From Bradyrhizobium sp. NAS96.2 (GTDB taxonomy: Bacteria; Pseudomonadota; Alphaproteobacteria; Rhizobiales; Xanthobacteraceae), in contig NZ_LGHK01000158.1 of NCBI RefSeq assembly GCF_001908235.1, forward strand, positions 1-44,359: 44,359 nucleotides of DNA, given 5' to 3'. Under the pieces are notes generated by a model, which saw nothing but the letters and a program-made list of their open reading frames with translations, did no database searches and was not told the DNA's origin. The position numbers and the translations under genes are program-made. Positions 7,974 through 16,294 of this stretch are shown here, piece by piece; the stretch's first letter is position 1, and each line of letters begins with the position of its first letter.

Positions 7974-8095
7974 GCTCTCTCCAAAGGACTGCTGGTGTAT
8001 GGTATGCCACCGTCTATCGCAGATCGACAAGCCGCTGCCAAGCGGATTATCTCGCGTGCGGATTATCGTTCCGCGATCAGGAAGGGCATTCGAGC
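7974..8095. promoter_or_regulatory. Divergent reductase / TetR promoter region with a 10-bp direct repeat
   Basis: The 122-base divergent region contains GCGGATTATC twice (8042-8051 and 8058-8067, 16-bp period), the second running into CGGATTATCGTTCCG, an imperfect palindrome. This is a reasonable operator for the TetR protein encoded just downstream, but no experiment or conserved family motif supports it. Confidence 0.35.
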
Positions 8096-9319
8096 TTGCA
8101 AGTCGCCGCCGACCCGACGGATCGGGCTGAAGAAATCCTCGTCTCAGCTTCCCGCCTGTTTGCCCGCCACTCCTATGCGAACGTGACGATGGAGCAGGTC
8201 GCGGCGTCGGTGCGGGCCGTGCCGGGCGCGCTGTACCACTATTTCCGCGACAAGGAAGATCTGATCTTCCACTGCTATCTGCGGGGCCTTGCGATCTACC
8301 GGCACGAAATCGAGGCGGCCGCCGAGCCGGGTATCGACGGGCTCGAGATCGTCAGGCGCTTCGTGCGCGGCAGGCTGCGGCCCGAGGGCCAGCGCATGAT
8401 CCTGTTCACCGATATCGATGCGCTGGCCGCGCCTTACAGCAGCGAGGTCCATGCCAAGCGCTGGCAGAACGCCGCACTGCTGGCGAAAATCCTGGAGAGA
8501 GGCGTCGCGGACGGTTCGATCGCCTGCGACGAGCCGCAGCTCACGGCGGTGGCGCTGATCTCGATCCTGGACTGGGTGCCGTTCTGGCTGTCCGAACGCG
8601 ATTACTACACGCGCCAGCAGGCGATCGACGCCATCGACGACATCATCACGCACGGCGTCTACCGGCGCGAGATCGCGCTTCCCGACATGCCCGAACCGCT
8701 CAGCCTCGCCCCGTTCCTCGCGTCGCGTGCGGCGTTGAACAAGCGGGCCGCGAAGTTCGACAGGATGCTGTCGATTGCCTCGGACAGCTTCAACCGCAGG
8801 GGCGCGTCGGGCACGTCGCTCGAGAGCATCGCTGCGGATGCGGGCATCACCCGCGCCGGCATCTACTATCATTTCAGCGAAAAAGAGAGCCTGCTGCTGG
8901 CTTGCCTGCGACGCGGGCTTGCCGGCGAGATCAGCATTCGCGAGCATCTGCAAGAGCACAGCCTCGGGGCCTTCGATCACATCGTCCAGCGAATCCGCCT
9001 GCTGCTGATGCTGCACGACACGCCCTGCGGCCCCAAGGCGACCTACCACAACATCAACTATCTCAACGACGCTGACCGCAAAGAGTATGTCGGCCAGGTG
9101 CTGGCGACGATCCGCCGAGACCAGGACAGCTATCAACGCTGGATCGACGAGGGCCGCTTCCGCCGCATCGATACATATTTCGCCGAGCGGATTTTAACCG
9201 GCATGGGGCATTGGTATCCGATCTGGTTCAAGACCCGGCGCGACTGGTCTGCCGTCGAGATCGCCGATCACTTCGCGCGGCTCTTCCTCTCGGGCCTCAA
9301 GCCGCGCCGGCCGGCTTGA
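8096..9319 (+). CDS. TetR-family regulator with two TetR units in tandem
   Basis: The 407-residue protein contains two complete TetR N-terminal helix-turn-helix domains. The first (residues ~8-60) reads AEEILVSASRLFARHSYANV, TMEQVAASVRAVPGALYHYF and RDKEDLIFHCYLRGL; the second (~218-275) reads FDRMLSIASDSFNRRGASGT, SLESIAADAGITRAGIYYHF and SEKESLLLACLRRGL. Each is followed by a helical ligand/dimer domain. Ordinary TetR proteins are about 200 residues and act as dimers, so this looks like a fused dimer. The start is taken as TTG at 8096, nine bases after AGGAAGGG; no ATG lies between it and the first domain. It is divergent from the reductase gene and upstream of a complete LIV-type transporter, a likely target set. 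Confidence 0.85.
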   Translation: MQVAADPTDRAEEILVSASRLFARHSYANVTMEQVAASVRAVPGALYHYFRDKEDLIFHCYLRGLAIYRHEIEAAAEPGIDGLEIVRRFVRGRLRPEGQRMILFTDIDALAAPYSSEVHAKRWQNAALLAKILERGVADGSIACDEPQLTAVALISILDWVPFWLSERDYYTRQQAIDAIDDIITHGVYRREIALPDMPEPLSLAPFLASRAALNKRAAKFDRMLSIASDSFNRRGASGTSLESIAADAGITRAGIYYHFSEKESLLLACLRRGLAGEISIREHLQEHSLGAFDHIVQRIRLLLMLHDTPCGPKATYHNINYLNDADRKEYVGQVLATIRRDQDSYQRWIDEGRFRRIDTYFAERILTGMGHWYPIWFKTRRDWSAVEIADHFARLFLSGLKPRRPA

Positions 9320-9617
9320 ATCGCCAATTCGCATCCCGCCGCTATAATGCTCCCGGACCAGGCTTGTCTCGCCGGAATTCGGACGACGTCGGTTCCAAAA
9401 CGAACTGGCGAATGCCTCGTCCAAAAGTTTACTTGCGGTTCAAATCTGCGCCGGATCTAGCGGCATCTCGAAACATTTATAGCCTATAACATTATAGTAC
9501 CTCGCGCGAAAACTTGACGCAGTATTCAAAGCGAAAGTTGCGAAGGCTCGGCAATTGAGGTTATGAGACGGCTTCGATCGCTGAAGATCAAGAAACATGA
9601 GCAAGGGAGAGAGCAGG
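9320..9617. other. Intergenic region before the LIV-type transporter with alternating TTATAG motifs
   Basis: About 300 bases without a gene, more AT-rich toward the transporter. TTATAG (9477-9482), CTATAA (9484-9489) and TTATAG (9492-9497) form overlapping inverted repeats with 1- and 2-base centres. This is the best operator or promoter candidate for the transporter operon. The binding-protein frame extends back to an ATG at 9597, but that part is not signal-peptide-like. Confidence 0.4.
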
Positions 9618-10856
9618 ATGCGTAAGCTGATCGTTGCTGCCACGGCAGCACTGACGGTGTTGGGAGGCGCGGCGTCCGCGCAGGAATCCATCAAGATCGG
9701 CTACATCGATCCGCTCTCCGGCGGCGGCGCCAGCGTTGGCGAAGGCGGCCTGAAGACGTTCCAGTATCTCGCCGACGAGTTGAACGCCAAGGGCGGCATC
9801 CTCGGCCACAAGGTCGAGATCGTTCCGCTCGACAACAAGACCAATCCACAGGAAAGCCTGGTGCAGGCGCAGAAGGCGGTCGACGCCGGCGTCCACTACA
9901 TCACCCAGGGCAACGGCTCGTCGGTCGGCGCCGCGTTGGAAGATTTCGTCACCAAGCACAATTCGCGCAACCCCGGCAAGGAAGTGCTCTACTTCAACTA
10001 CGCCGCGGTCGATCCGAGCATGACCAATGAGAAGTGCAGCTACTGGCATTTCCGCTGGGATGCGAACTCGGACATCAAGATGGAAGCGCTGACCAACTAC
10101 ATGAAGGGCCAGCCGTCCATCAAGAAGGTCTACCTGATCAACATGGACTATTCGTTCGGCCAGTCGGTGCGCACGGCTGCGCGCAAGATGCTGGGCGAAA
10201 AGCGGCCGGATATCCAGGTCGTCGGCGACGAGCTGCATCCGATGCTCAAGGTCACCGACTTCTCGCCCTACATCGCCAAGATCAAGGCGTCCGGCGCCGA
10301 CACCGTCGTGACCGGCAACTGGGGCCAGGACTTCGCGCTGCTGCTGAAGGCGGCGGCTGACGCCGGCCTCAAGGTCAACTGGTACACCTATTATGCCGGC
10401 GGCGCCGGCGGACCGACCGCGATCAAGCAGACCGGTCTCGAGAACCAGGTGTTCCAGATCAGCGAAGGCGTACCGAACTCCGGCAACAAGGCGGCGATGG
10501 ATTTCGAGAAGGACTTCCGCGCCAAGACCGGCATTTCCGTGTGGTATCCGCGCGCGGTCAACGAGATGCGGATGTTCAAGGCAGCCGCCGAGAAGGCCAA
10601 TTCGATTGATCCGGTGAAGGTCGCAGCGGCGCTCGAAGGCATGAAGTTCGACGTGTTCGACGGCGGCGAGGGCTTCATGCGCAAGGACGACCACCAGTTC
10701 TTCCAGCCGATCTACATCTCCTCGTTCGGCTCGCTGGCCGACAAGACCAAGGAGCCGTTCGACGAGGAGAACACCGGCTGGGGCTGGCACATCGTCTCCA
10801 AGATCGACACCGCGCAGACGATGCTGCCGACCACCTGCAACATGAAGCGGCCCTGA
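9618..10856 (+). CDS. LIV-type ABC transporter substrate-binding protein
   Basis: A 412-residue periplasmic binding protein of the branched-chain amino acid/amide type (Peripla_BP_6 fold). It has a signal peptide (MRKLIVAATAALTVLGGAAS, cleavage after ASA-Q near residue 23) followed by the typical IKIGYIDPLSGGGASVGEGG and the NAKGGILGHKVEIVPLDNK segment. The ATG at 9618 is chosen over one at 9597 because GGGAGAGAG sits just before it and the signal peptide starts there. It is the first gene of a five-gene transporter cluster. LIV-type receptors also bind urea, amides, aromatic acids and other compounds, so the ligand is open. Confidence 0.88.
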   Translation: MRKLIVAATAALTVLGGAASAQESIKIGYIDPLSGGGASVGEGGLKTFQYLADELNAKGGILGHKVEIVPLDNKTNPQESLVQAQKAVDAGVHYITQGNGSSVGAALEDFVTKHNSRNPGKEVLYFNYAAVDPSMTNEKCSYWHFRWDANSDIKMEALTNYMKGQPSIKKVYLINMDYSFGQSVRTAARKMLGEKRPDIQVVGDELHPMLKVTDFSPYIAKIKASGADTVVTGNWGQDFALLLKAAADAGLKVNWYTYYAGGAGGPTAIKQTGLENQVFQISEGVPNSGNKAAMDFEKDFRAKTGISVWYPRAVNEMRMFKAAAEKANSIDPVKVAAALEGMKFDVFDGGEGFMRKDDHQFFQPIYISSFGSLADKTKEPFDEENTGWGWHIVSKIDTAQTMLPTTCNMKRP

Positions 10857-10868
10857 TCGGCTCCTTCC

Positions 10869-10948
10869 GTCATTCCGGGGCGGTCCGCAGGATCGACCCC
10901 GGAGACCAAAGATTCCGGGTTCGATGCTTCGCATCGCCCCGGAATGAC
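10869..10948. repeat. REP-like palindromic element between binding protein and LivH
   Basis: GTCATTCCGGGGCG (10869-10882) and CGCCCCGGAATGAC (10935-10948) are perfect reverse complements; the interior has further complementarity (CCCGGA with TCCGGG, and GATGCTTCGCATC). This matches the REP-like intergenic elements common in Bradyrhizobium-type genomes. Between a binding-protein gene and its permease genes such stems often stabilise the upstream mRNA, which needs more product. Confidence 0.75.
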
Positions 10949-11015
10949 CGGTGATAAATTTCCTTCGACAGGTCTTTGATCACGTGAACCGTTCCCATTC
11001 TCAAGCGAGTGCACC

Positions 11016-11963
11016 GTGGCTGAGCTGATCGTCATCTCGACGCTCAACGGCGTCTTGTTCGGCATGCTGCTGTTTCTGCTGTCCAGCGGACTCACCGTCA
11101 TCTTCAGCATGATGGGCGTGCTGAACTTCGCGCATGCCAGCTTCTACATGCTCGGCGCGTTCTTCGGTTATCAGCTCACCCGCTGGATCGGCTTCTGGCC
11201 GGCGCTGGTGATCGCACCGCTGCTGGTCGGCGTGGTCGGCATGGGCGTCGAGCGCTACGGCCTGCGCAACACCCACAAGCACGGCCATGTCGCCGAGCTG
11301 CTTTTGACCTTTGGTTTGGCTTTCGCGATCGAAGAGATCGTCTCGATGATCTGGGGCAAGAGCCCGGTCGACTACCGCGTCCCGGCAGTGCTCGACTTCC
11401 CGGCCTTCACCGTGTTCTCCACCAACTACCCCGCCTACAAGATCTTCATGCTGGTGGTCTCGGTCGTGATCTTCATCGCGCTGCTGGTGACGCTGAAGCG
11501 GACCCGGGTCGGCCTCATCGTACAGGCCGCACTGACCCATCCGAGCATGGTCGGCCATCTCGGCCACAATGTCGGCCGCGTGTTCATGCTGGTGTTCGGC
11601 GTCGGCAGCGCGTTGGCGGGTCTTGCCGGCGTCATCGCCGGTCCCTCGCTGGTGACGCAGTCCGACATGGCCGCGTATCTCGGACCGATCCTGTTCGTCG
11701 TCATCGTGTTCGGCGGCCTCGGCTCCTTGCCCGGCGCCTTCATCGCCTCACTGCTGATCGGACTGATCCAGACATTTGCGGTCGCGCTCAACGGCTCGCT
11801 CGCCAGCGTGTTCGGGCCGCTCGATCCGAGCCTCGGCCCCTCGCCGCTCACCGACATCTGGAACGTCACGATCGCGCAGATCGCGCCGATCCTGCCCTAT
11901 CTGCTGCTGGTGCTGGTGCTGATCTTCCGCCCCATGGGCCTGTTGGGGACGCGCGAGTCATGA
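11016..11963 (+). CDS. livH: LIV-type ABC transporter permease (LivH-like)
   Basis: A 315-residue inner-membrane permease with about eight hydrophobic helices. The family pattern is clear: LNGVLFGMLLFLLSSGLTVIF at the N-terminus, MGVLNFAHASFYMLGAFFGY (the NxAHGxFYMLGA-like LivH motif), and GVGSALAGLAGVIAGPSL with the conserved loop that contacts the ATPases. The start is GTG at 11016 with only a weak ribosome site; no ATG fits before the first helix. It overlaps livM by four bases. Together with LivM it forms the translocation channel; the imported compound is not identifiable. Confidence 0.92.
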   Translation: MAELIVISTLNGVLFGMLLFLLSSGLTVIFSMMGVLNFAHASFYMLGAFFGYQLTRWIGFWPALVIAPLLVGVVGMGVERYGLRNTHKHGHVAELLLTFGLAFAIEEIVSMIWGKSPVDYRVPAVLDFPAFTVFSTNYPAYKIFMLVVSVVIFIALLVTLKRTRVGLIVQAALTHPSMVGHLGHNVGRVFMLVFGVGSALAGLAGVIAGPSLVTQSDMAAYLGPILFVVIVFGGLGSLPGAFIASLLIGLIQTFAVALNGSLASVFGPLDPSLGPSPLTDIWNVTIAQIAPILPYLLLVLVLIFRPMGLLGTRES

Positions 11964-13252
11964 CCAACGCCCCCACGCCCTCCCTTGCCGCGGCCAAGCA
12001 GGAGCCCGGCGGCGCCCTCGGCTTCTATGGCGTCTGGCTGCTCGCAGCGGCGGCGCTGATCGTGCTGCCGCTCATCTTCTCCTCCGGCGGCTCGCTGACC
12101 TCGTTCAGCCTGATCGGCATCGCGATCATCTTCGCGCTGTCCTACAACATCCTGCTCGGCCAGACCGGGCTGTTGTCGTTCGGACACGCCGTGCAGTACG
12201 GCCTCGGCGGCTTCCTTGCCGTGCACGCCATGAACGCGGTCGCGAACCACAACTGGCCGATCCCGCTGCCGGTGATCCCCTTGATCGGCGGCATCGGCGG
12301 CATGGCGTTCGCGCTTCTGGTCGGCTGGGTCATGACCAAGCGCGCCGGCACCGTGTTCGCGATGATCTCGCTCGGCATCGGCGAGCTGGTCGCCTCGTCC
12401 TCGCTGATCCTGCGCAGCGTGTTCGGCGGCGAGTCCGGCATCACCACCGACCGCACCTCGCTGATGCCGATGTTCGGCTGGACCTTCGGGCCGCAGATCC
12501 AGGTCTACTATCTGATCGCGTTCTGGGTGCTGGTCTCGGCGATCGCGATGTACGCGCTGACCCGCACGCCCCTGGGCCGCATCTGCAACGCGGTGCGCGA
12601 CAATCCGGAGCGCGTCGAGTTCATCGGCTACGATCCGCATGTGGTGCGCTATCTCGCCTACATGTTCGCCGGCTTCTTCGCCGGCATCGCCGGCGGCCTG
12701 ACCGCGATCAATTTCGAGATCGCCAACTCCGCCTATCTCGGCGCCATGCAATCGGGCTTCGTGCTGTTCTCCACCTTCATCGGCGGCACCGCCTATTTCT
12801 TTGGTCCGATCCTGGGTGCCATCCTGGTGACCTATCTGCAGCTCGGGCTGACCAGCGTCACCTCGGTCTGGCAGCTCTATTTCGGCGTCATCTTCATCGG
12901 CATCGTGATGTTCGCGCCGGGCGGTATCGCCGGCATCCTGATGAAGCATCGCCCGCTGATCCGCGCCGGAACGCTCGGCACGGTGATCCCGTCCTACCTG
13001 GTCGCGGCGATTCCGACGCTGGCGTTTGCGCTCGGCATCATCCTGACCATCGAGACCGTCGCGCGCTTCTCCGGTGGCGACCCGATCAATCTGCTCGGCA
13101 TCCCCTTCGTCGCCACGGCGCCAACGACCTGGGCGGCGGCCGCGGTTCTGGTGGTCGGCGGCTTCCTGGTTGCGCGCATCACCTGGCGGCGCGTCGCGGA
13201 AGCCTGGGACCGCGCCGCGACGGTGGCCCGTGATCGGGGGTATCTCGCATGA
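11960..13252 (+). CDS. livM: LIV-type ABC transporter permease (LivM-like) with C-terminal membrane extension
   Basis: A 430-residue LivM-type permease. Core features include LSYNILLGQTGLLSFGHAVQYG (the GQxSLGHA-like motif, ~residues 54-75), TPLGRICNAVRDNPERVEFIGYDP in the coupling loop (~205-228) and FAGFFAGIAGGLTAINFE. After the usual end near residue 325 there is an extra ~100 residues with two more hydrophobic stretches (SYLVAAIPTLAFALGIILTI and TWAAAAVLVVGGFLVARITW), longer than classical LivM. Starts in ATGA overlap with livH and overlaps livG likewise, so translation is coupled through the operon. Confidence 0.92.
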   Translation: MTNAPTPSLAAAKQEPGGALGFYGVWLLAAAALIVLPLIFSSGGSLTSFSLIGIAIIFALSYNILLGQTGLLSFGHAVQYGLGGFLAVHAMNAVANHNWPIPLPVIPLIGGIGGMAFALLVGWVMTKRAGTVFAMISLGIGELVASSSLILRSVFGGESGITTDRTSLMPMFGWTFGPQIQVYYLIAFWVLVSAIAMYALTRTPLGRICNAVRDNPERVEFIGYDPHVVRYLAYMFAGFFAGIAGGLTAINFEIANSAYLGAMQSGFVLFSTFIGGTAYFFGPILGAILVTYLQLGLTSVTSVWQLYFGVIFIGIVMFAPGGIAGILMKHRPLIRAGTLGTVIPSYLVAAIPTLAFALGIILTIETVARFSGGDPINLLGIPFVATAPTTWAAAAVLVVGGFLVARITWRRVAEAWDRAATVARDRGYLA

Positions 13253-13998
13253 CCGCTGCCATCCAAGTCAACGCCGTCGAGAAGAGCTTCGGCAATGTCC
13301 AGATCATCCGCGATCTCAACTTGAGCGTCGCCAAGGGCGAGCGTCACGCCATCATCGGGCCGAACGGCGCCGGCAAGTCGACGACGTTCAACCTGATCTC
13401 TGGCTACATCAAGCCGACCTCGGGCGAGATCCGCCTCAACGGCGAGGTGACCTCGGGCTTGCGGCCGTTCGAGATCAACCGGCGCGGGCTGTCGCGCTCG
13501 TTCCAGGTCACCAACGTGTTCGCCCGCATGACGGTGTGGGAGAACGTCCGCTGCGCCGTGCTGTGGGCGACCGGCCACCGCTACGCGTTCTGGAAGAACG
13601 TCGACAACCTGCCCGAGGTGAAGCAGCGCACCGCGCAGATCCTCGACGACATCCATCTCAGCCATCGCAGCGACGTGCCGGCGGGCTTGCTCACCTATGC
13701 CGAGCAGCGCGAGCTCGAGATCGGCATCACGATCGCCGGCGGCGCCAACGTCATCATGCTGGACGAGCCGACCGCGGGCATGAGCCACGCCGAGACCGAG
13801 CGCGCCGTCGCGCTGATCCGCCGCCTCACCGAGGGACGCACGCTCGTGATCGTCGAGCACGACATGAGCGTGGTGTTCGGCCTCGCCGACCGCATCTCGG
13901 TGCTGGTCTACGGCCACATCATCGCCTCCGGGACGCCCGAGGAGATCCGCGGCAACCCGAAGGTCAAGGAAGCCTATCTCGGCGAGGAGGTCGACTGA
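13249..13998 (+). CDS. livG: LIV-type ABC transporter ATP-binding protein (LivG-like)
   Basis: A 249-residue ATPase with Walker A GPNGAGKST (residues ~37-45), Q-loop in LSRSFQVTNVFARMT, Walker B VIMLDEPTAGMSHAET and switch histidine in LVIVEHDMSVVFGLADR, all intact. The signature position reads LLTYAEQRELEIG instead of a canonical LSGGQ; a LSYGEQR-like form is normal for LivG, and TYAEQR is a slightly looser version. It would pair with the LivF-like ATPase encoded immediately after. The start overlaps the livM stop (ATGA). Confidence 0.92.
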   Translation: MTAAIQVNAVEKSFGNVQIIRDLNLSVAKGERHAIIGPNGAGKSTTFNLISGYIKPTSGEIRLNGEVTSGLRPFEINRRGLSRSFQVTNVFARMTVWENVRCAVLWATGHRYAFWKNVDNLPEVKQRTAQILDDIHLSHRSDVPAGLLTYAEQRELEIGITIAGGANVIMLDEPTAGMSHAETERAVALIRRLTEGRTLVIVEHDMSVVFGLADRISVLVYGHIIASGTPEEIRGNPKVKEAYLGEEVD

Positions 13999-14693
13999 TG
14001 CTCGAGGTCAGGAATCTTCACGCCTATTACGGCAAGAGCCACATCCTGCAGGGCGTCGATCTCGACATCGCCGCCGGTGAGGTGGTGAGCCTGCTCGGCC
14101 GCAACGGCGTCGGCCGCTCCACCACCGTCAAGGCGATCATGGGCGAGGTGCCGCCGCACGGCACCATCCGCTTCAAGGGCCAGGACATCGCCGGCCTGCC
14201 GAGCCACAAGATCGCCCGCCTCGGGCTCGGCTATGTGCCCGAGCATCGCGACATCTTCCCGAGCCTGACGGTGCGCCAGAACCTGATCCTCGGCATCAAG
14301 GACCCGCGCCGCCCCGGCAAGTGGCGGCTGCAGGAAATGCTCGACATGTTCCCCAATCTCGCCCGCCGCGCCGACACGCCGGCCGGCGTGCTGTCGGGCG
14401 GCGAGAAGCAGATGCTGACCACCTGCCGCACCCTGCTCGGCGACCCCGAGCTGATGATGATCGACGAGCCGACCGAAGGCCTGGCGCCGCTGATCGTGCA
14501 GCAGGTCGGCGAGCTGATCGCGCGGATCGCGAAAGCCGGCGTCGCCATCCTGCTGGTCGAGCAGAAGCTGTCGATCGCGATGAAGATCTCGAACCGGGTC
14601 TACATCATGGGCCACGGCCGCGTCGTGTTCGAAGGCACGCCAGAGCAGCTCAAGTCCAACGCCGCCATTCGCGAGGAATGGCTCGAGGTGTGA
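13998..14693 (+). CDS. livF: LIV-type ABC transporter ATP-binding protein (LivF-like), variant Walker A
   Basis: A 231-residue LivF-type ATPase starting at the ATG that shares one base with the livG stop (MLEVRNLHAYYGKSHILQGV). Signature LSGGEKQM (~residues 132-139) and Walker B LMMIDEPTEGLAP are present. The Walker A loop reads GRNGVGRST: the catalytic lysine of GxGK(S/T) is arginine (codons GGC CGC TCC at about 14109-14117). The switch position is VEQK, the Gln form usual in LivF. Its partner LivG has a normal Walker A, so the transporter may hydrolyse ATP asymmetrically. The longer same-frame extension upstream overlaps livG and is not coding. Confidence 0.9.
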   Translation: MLEVRNLHAYYGKSHILQGVDLDIAAGEVVSLLGRNGVGRSTTVKAIMGEVPPHGTIRFKGQDIAGLPSHKIARLGLGYVPEHRDIFPSLTVRQNLILGIKDPRRPGKWRLQEMLDMFPNLARRADTPAGVLSGGEKQMLTTCRTLLGDPELMMIDEPTEGLAPLIVQQVGELIARIAKAGVAILLVEQKLSIAMKISNRVYIMGHGRVVFEGTPEQLKSNAAIREEWLEV

Positions 14694-14756
14694 GGCGGAC
14701 AGCCTCCACAATCCGCGAACATCGGCTGTTGGACTACGCGGACGCCTCGTTCTCGA

Positions 14757-15749
14757 TCAGAGTCGCGCGGCTCCGCTGGATCCCTTGCGTCCGAACCGAA
14801 CGCCGCGCGGTGAATCGCCGAAGCGAGCCCGGAACAAGCGGTTGAAATGCGAAACGTCCGAGAAACCCACCTCCAGCGCGACATCGGAGATTCGCCGACG
14901 GCCGGCATCGGACCCGGTGAGCAGCTGGAACGCCCGTTGAAGACGCAATTCATTGAGGCGCTCGGTGAACGATGATCCCGACGACGCCATCAGGCGCTGC
15001 AGATAGCGGGACGAGATGCCCTGCCCGCGTGCGGCCGTCTGAACGCTAAGTCCGGGCTCCTCGAAGTGGTGGGCGATGTAGTCGAGTGCTGCACTCTGCC
15101 GCGCAGCTACGACGGCGCTCGCACTGCTCTCGCCCAACGCAGGACACTCGTCGATTGCGAGCGCGACGAGATCATGGATGTGGTGCACGACCGTCTCACG
15201 AAGCCCGGGAGCGCTCAGGGCTCCTGTCTTGAACACCGACTTCAGATATGCCGTGAACAAGCGGAAGGCTTCCGTTTGGTGCCGGATCGGCCGCATGGCC
15301 AAGCCTTCCACATCCGTCACGCGCTGCGCAAGCGCCGCGTGCGGCACGGCCAGGCCAAATTGCAGTCCTTCGACATAAGTCACGCTGACGGGCTCGGAAT
15401 GCAGAATTGCGATCGCATCGGTGCCGCGAAGCTCAACGTCCTCGCCGCGCTGCGACAGCCGACTTCTCGCGGACGAGCAGACGATGACACCGATGGAGTC
15501 ATCGCCATCGGCAAGGTTCGCTCGCAAGCGCGCGAAACGCATGGACGTGCCTTTCAGCGCGAGCGTACGCAAGCCCTGAACCGCGTGCAGCGACGCATCG
15601 GCCCGGAACGGAACGTCCGATAGAGGCTCGATATCGGCGTGCACGATGCATCGTGCGAAGTGCTCGCGCCATAGCGGGACCCGGATACGCTCCGGATGGT
15701 CGCGCGTCGAAAATCGATACGATAAAAAATCGGCTGCGTCCGTAGCCAT
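14757..15749 (-). CDS. AraC-family transcriptional regulator
   Basis: A 330-residue regulator. The C-terminal ~100 residues hold two helix-turn-helix motifs: LSVQTAARGQGISSRYLQRL with SSGSSFTERLNELRLQRA, then RISDVALEVGFSDVSHFNRL followed by FRARFGDSPRGVR. The N-terminal ~200 residues resemble the AraC_binding_2 (cupin-like) sensor seen in many proteobacterial AraC proteins. It is convergent with the LIV-type operon (63 bases between stops, no strong hairpin seen), so a link with that transporter is not implied. The long region upstream (15750-16496) leaves its target undefined. Confidence 0.88.
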   Translation of the reverse strand: MATDAADFLSYRFSTRDHPERIRVPLWREHFARCIVHADIEPLSDVPFRADASLHAVQGLRTLALKGTSMRFARLRANLADGDDSIGVIVCSSARSRLSQRGEDVELRGTDAIAILHSEPVSVTYVEGLQFGLAVPHAALAQRVTDVEGLAMRPIRHQTEAFRLFTAYLKSVFKTGALSAPGLRETVVHHIHDLVALAIDECPALGESSASAVVAARQSAALDYIAHHFEEPGLSVQTAARGQGISSRYLQRLMASSGSSFTERLNELRLQRAFQLLTGSDAGRRRISDVALEVGFSDVSHFNRLFRARFGDSPRGVRFGRKGSSGAARL

Positions 15750-15952
15750 GGGGACCTCCAGCCTTCACAAAACATCAGAACGGAATGCTGCGGCACACCG
15801 CAGCCACTATCTGCATTTTGCAATTCACGCACCGACCTAAGCTCGATCCGTGCGCATGAGTCCAAGAAGCCACGCTACCGGTCTGCTAGTCTCACTCGCC
15901 TGTGATTGATGCTGATGTGAACTGGTTCACTCGGTGATCAGGATATTACGGT

Positions 15953-15958
15953 TATAAT
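15953..15958 (+). promoter_or_regulatory. Candidate -10 hexamer (TATAAT)
   Basis: A perfect TATAAT lies 11 bases before the hairpin that contains the GTG start at 16005. No good -35 box is present at 16-18 bases, so this is weak evidence for a promoter. Confidence 0.25.
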
Positions 15959-15968
15959 GATAGCGAAA

Positions 15969-16009
15969 GTCACGGCGATTTTTCTCCTTTAAGAGGAGGC
16001 GGTCGTGAC
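15969..16009 (+). promoter_or_regulatory. Candidate hairpin hiding a Shine-Dalgarno sequence and GTG start
   Basis: GTCACG (15969-15974) pairs with CGTGAC (16004-16009), which contains the GTG codon; inside it CTCCT (15984-15988) pairs with AGGAG (15994-15998) of the perfect Shine-Dalgarno AGGAGG. Translation of the small ORF that follows could be controlled by melting this structure. Confidence 0.35.
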
Positions 16010-16172
16010 GGCTCTATTTATAATTGCTGCCACCGGACCCAGTTTGGACACTCCTAGCAAGGTGCAAAGCGCAAATCGGCTTTACGGACTTGCTGGCGAT
16101 CGATCGAACTCAAGGAATTGCGGGCGGGCAATTCTGCGGCGTTTTGAAATCGAATTTATTTTGCTGCCATAG
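16005..16172 (+). CDS. Candidate 55-residue small protein
   Basis: A GTG at 16005 lies five bases after AGGAGG and opens 55 codons (VTALFIIAATGPSLDTPSKV... ending FILLP) to a TAG at 16170-16172. The N-terminus is hydrophobic; no family is recognised and codon use is not strongly typical. The support is the ribosome site and the hairpin that pairs with it. It may instead be part of a non-coding RNA. Confidence 0.3.
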   Translation: MTALFIIAATGPSLDTPSKVQSANRLYGLAGDRSNSRNCGRAILRRFEIEFILLP

Positions 16173-16294
16173 CGACATCGCTGGCAGGGTTCATCGGACA
16201 TAAACTATCCCGGCGCCGCTTTTTGCCGCCGGTTGAAATGGTCGAAATCTGTCACGTGGGAAGTTAACCTCAGTGATCAAGAAGGCGTTCGATC

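Noticed and set aside
13074..13997. Long upstream extension of the livF frame
   Set aside because: It overlaps livM and livG in another frame and is Arg/His-rich. The LivF start at 13998 fits the operon overlap and the family N-terminus.
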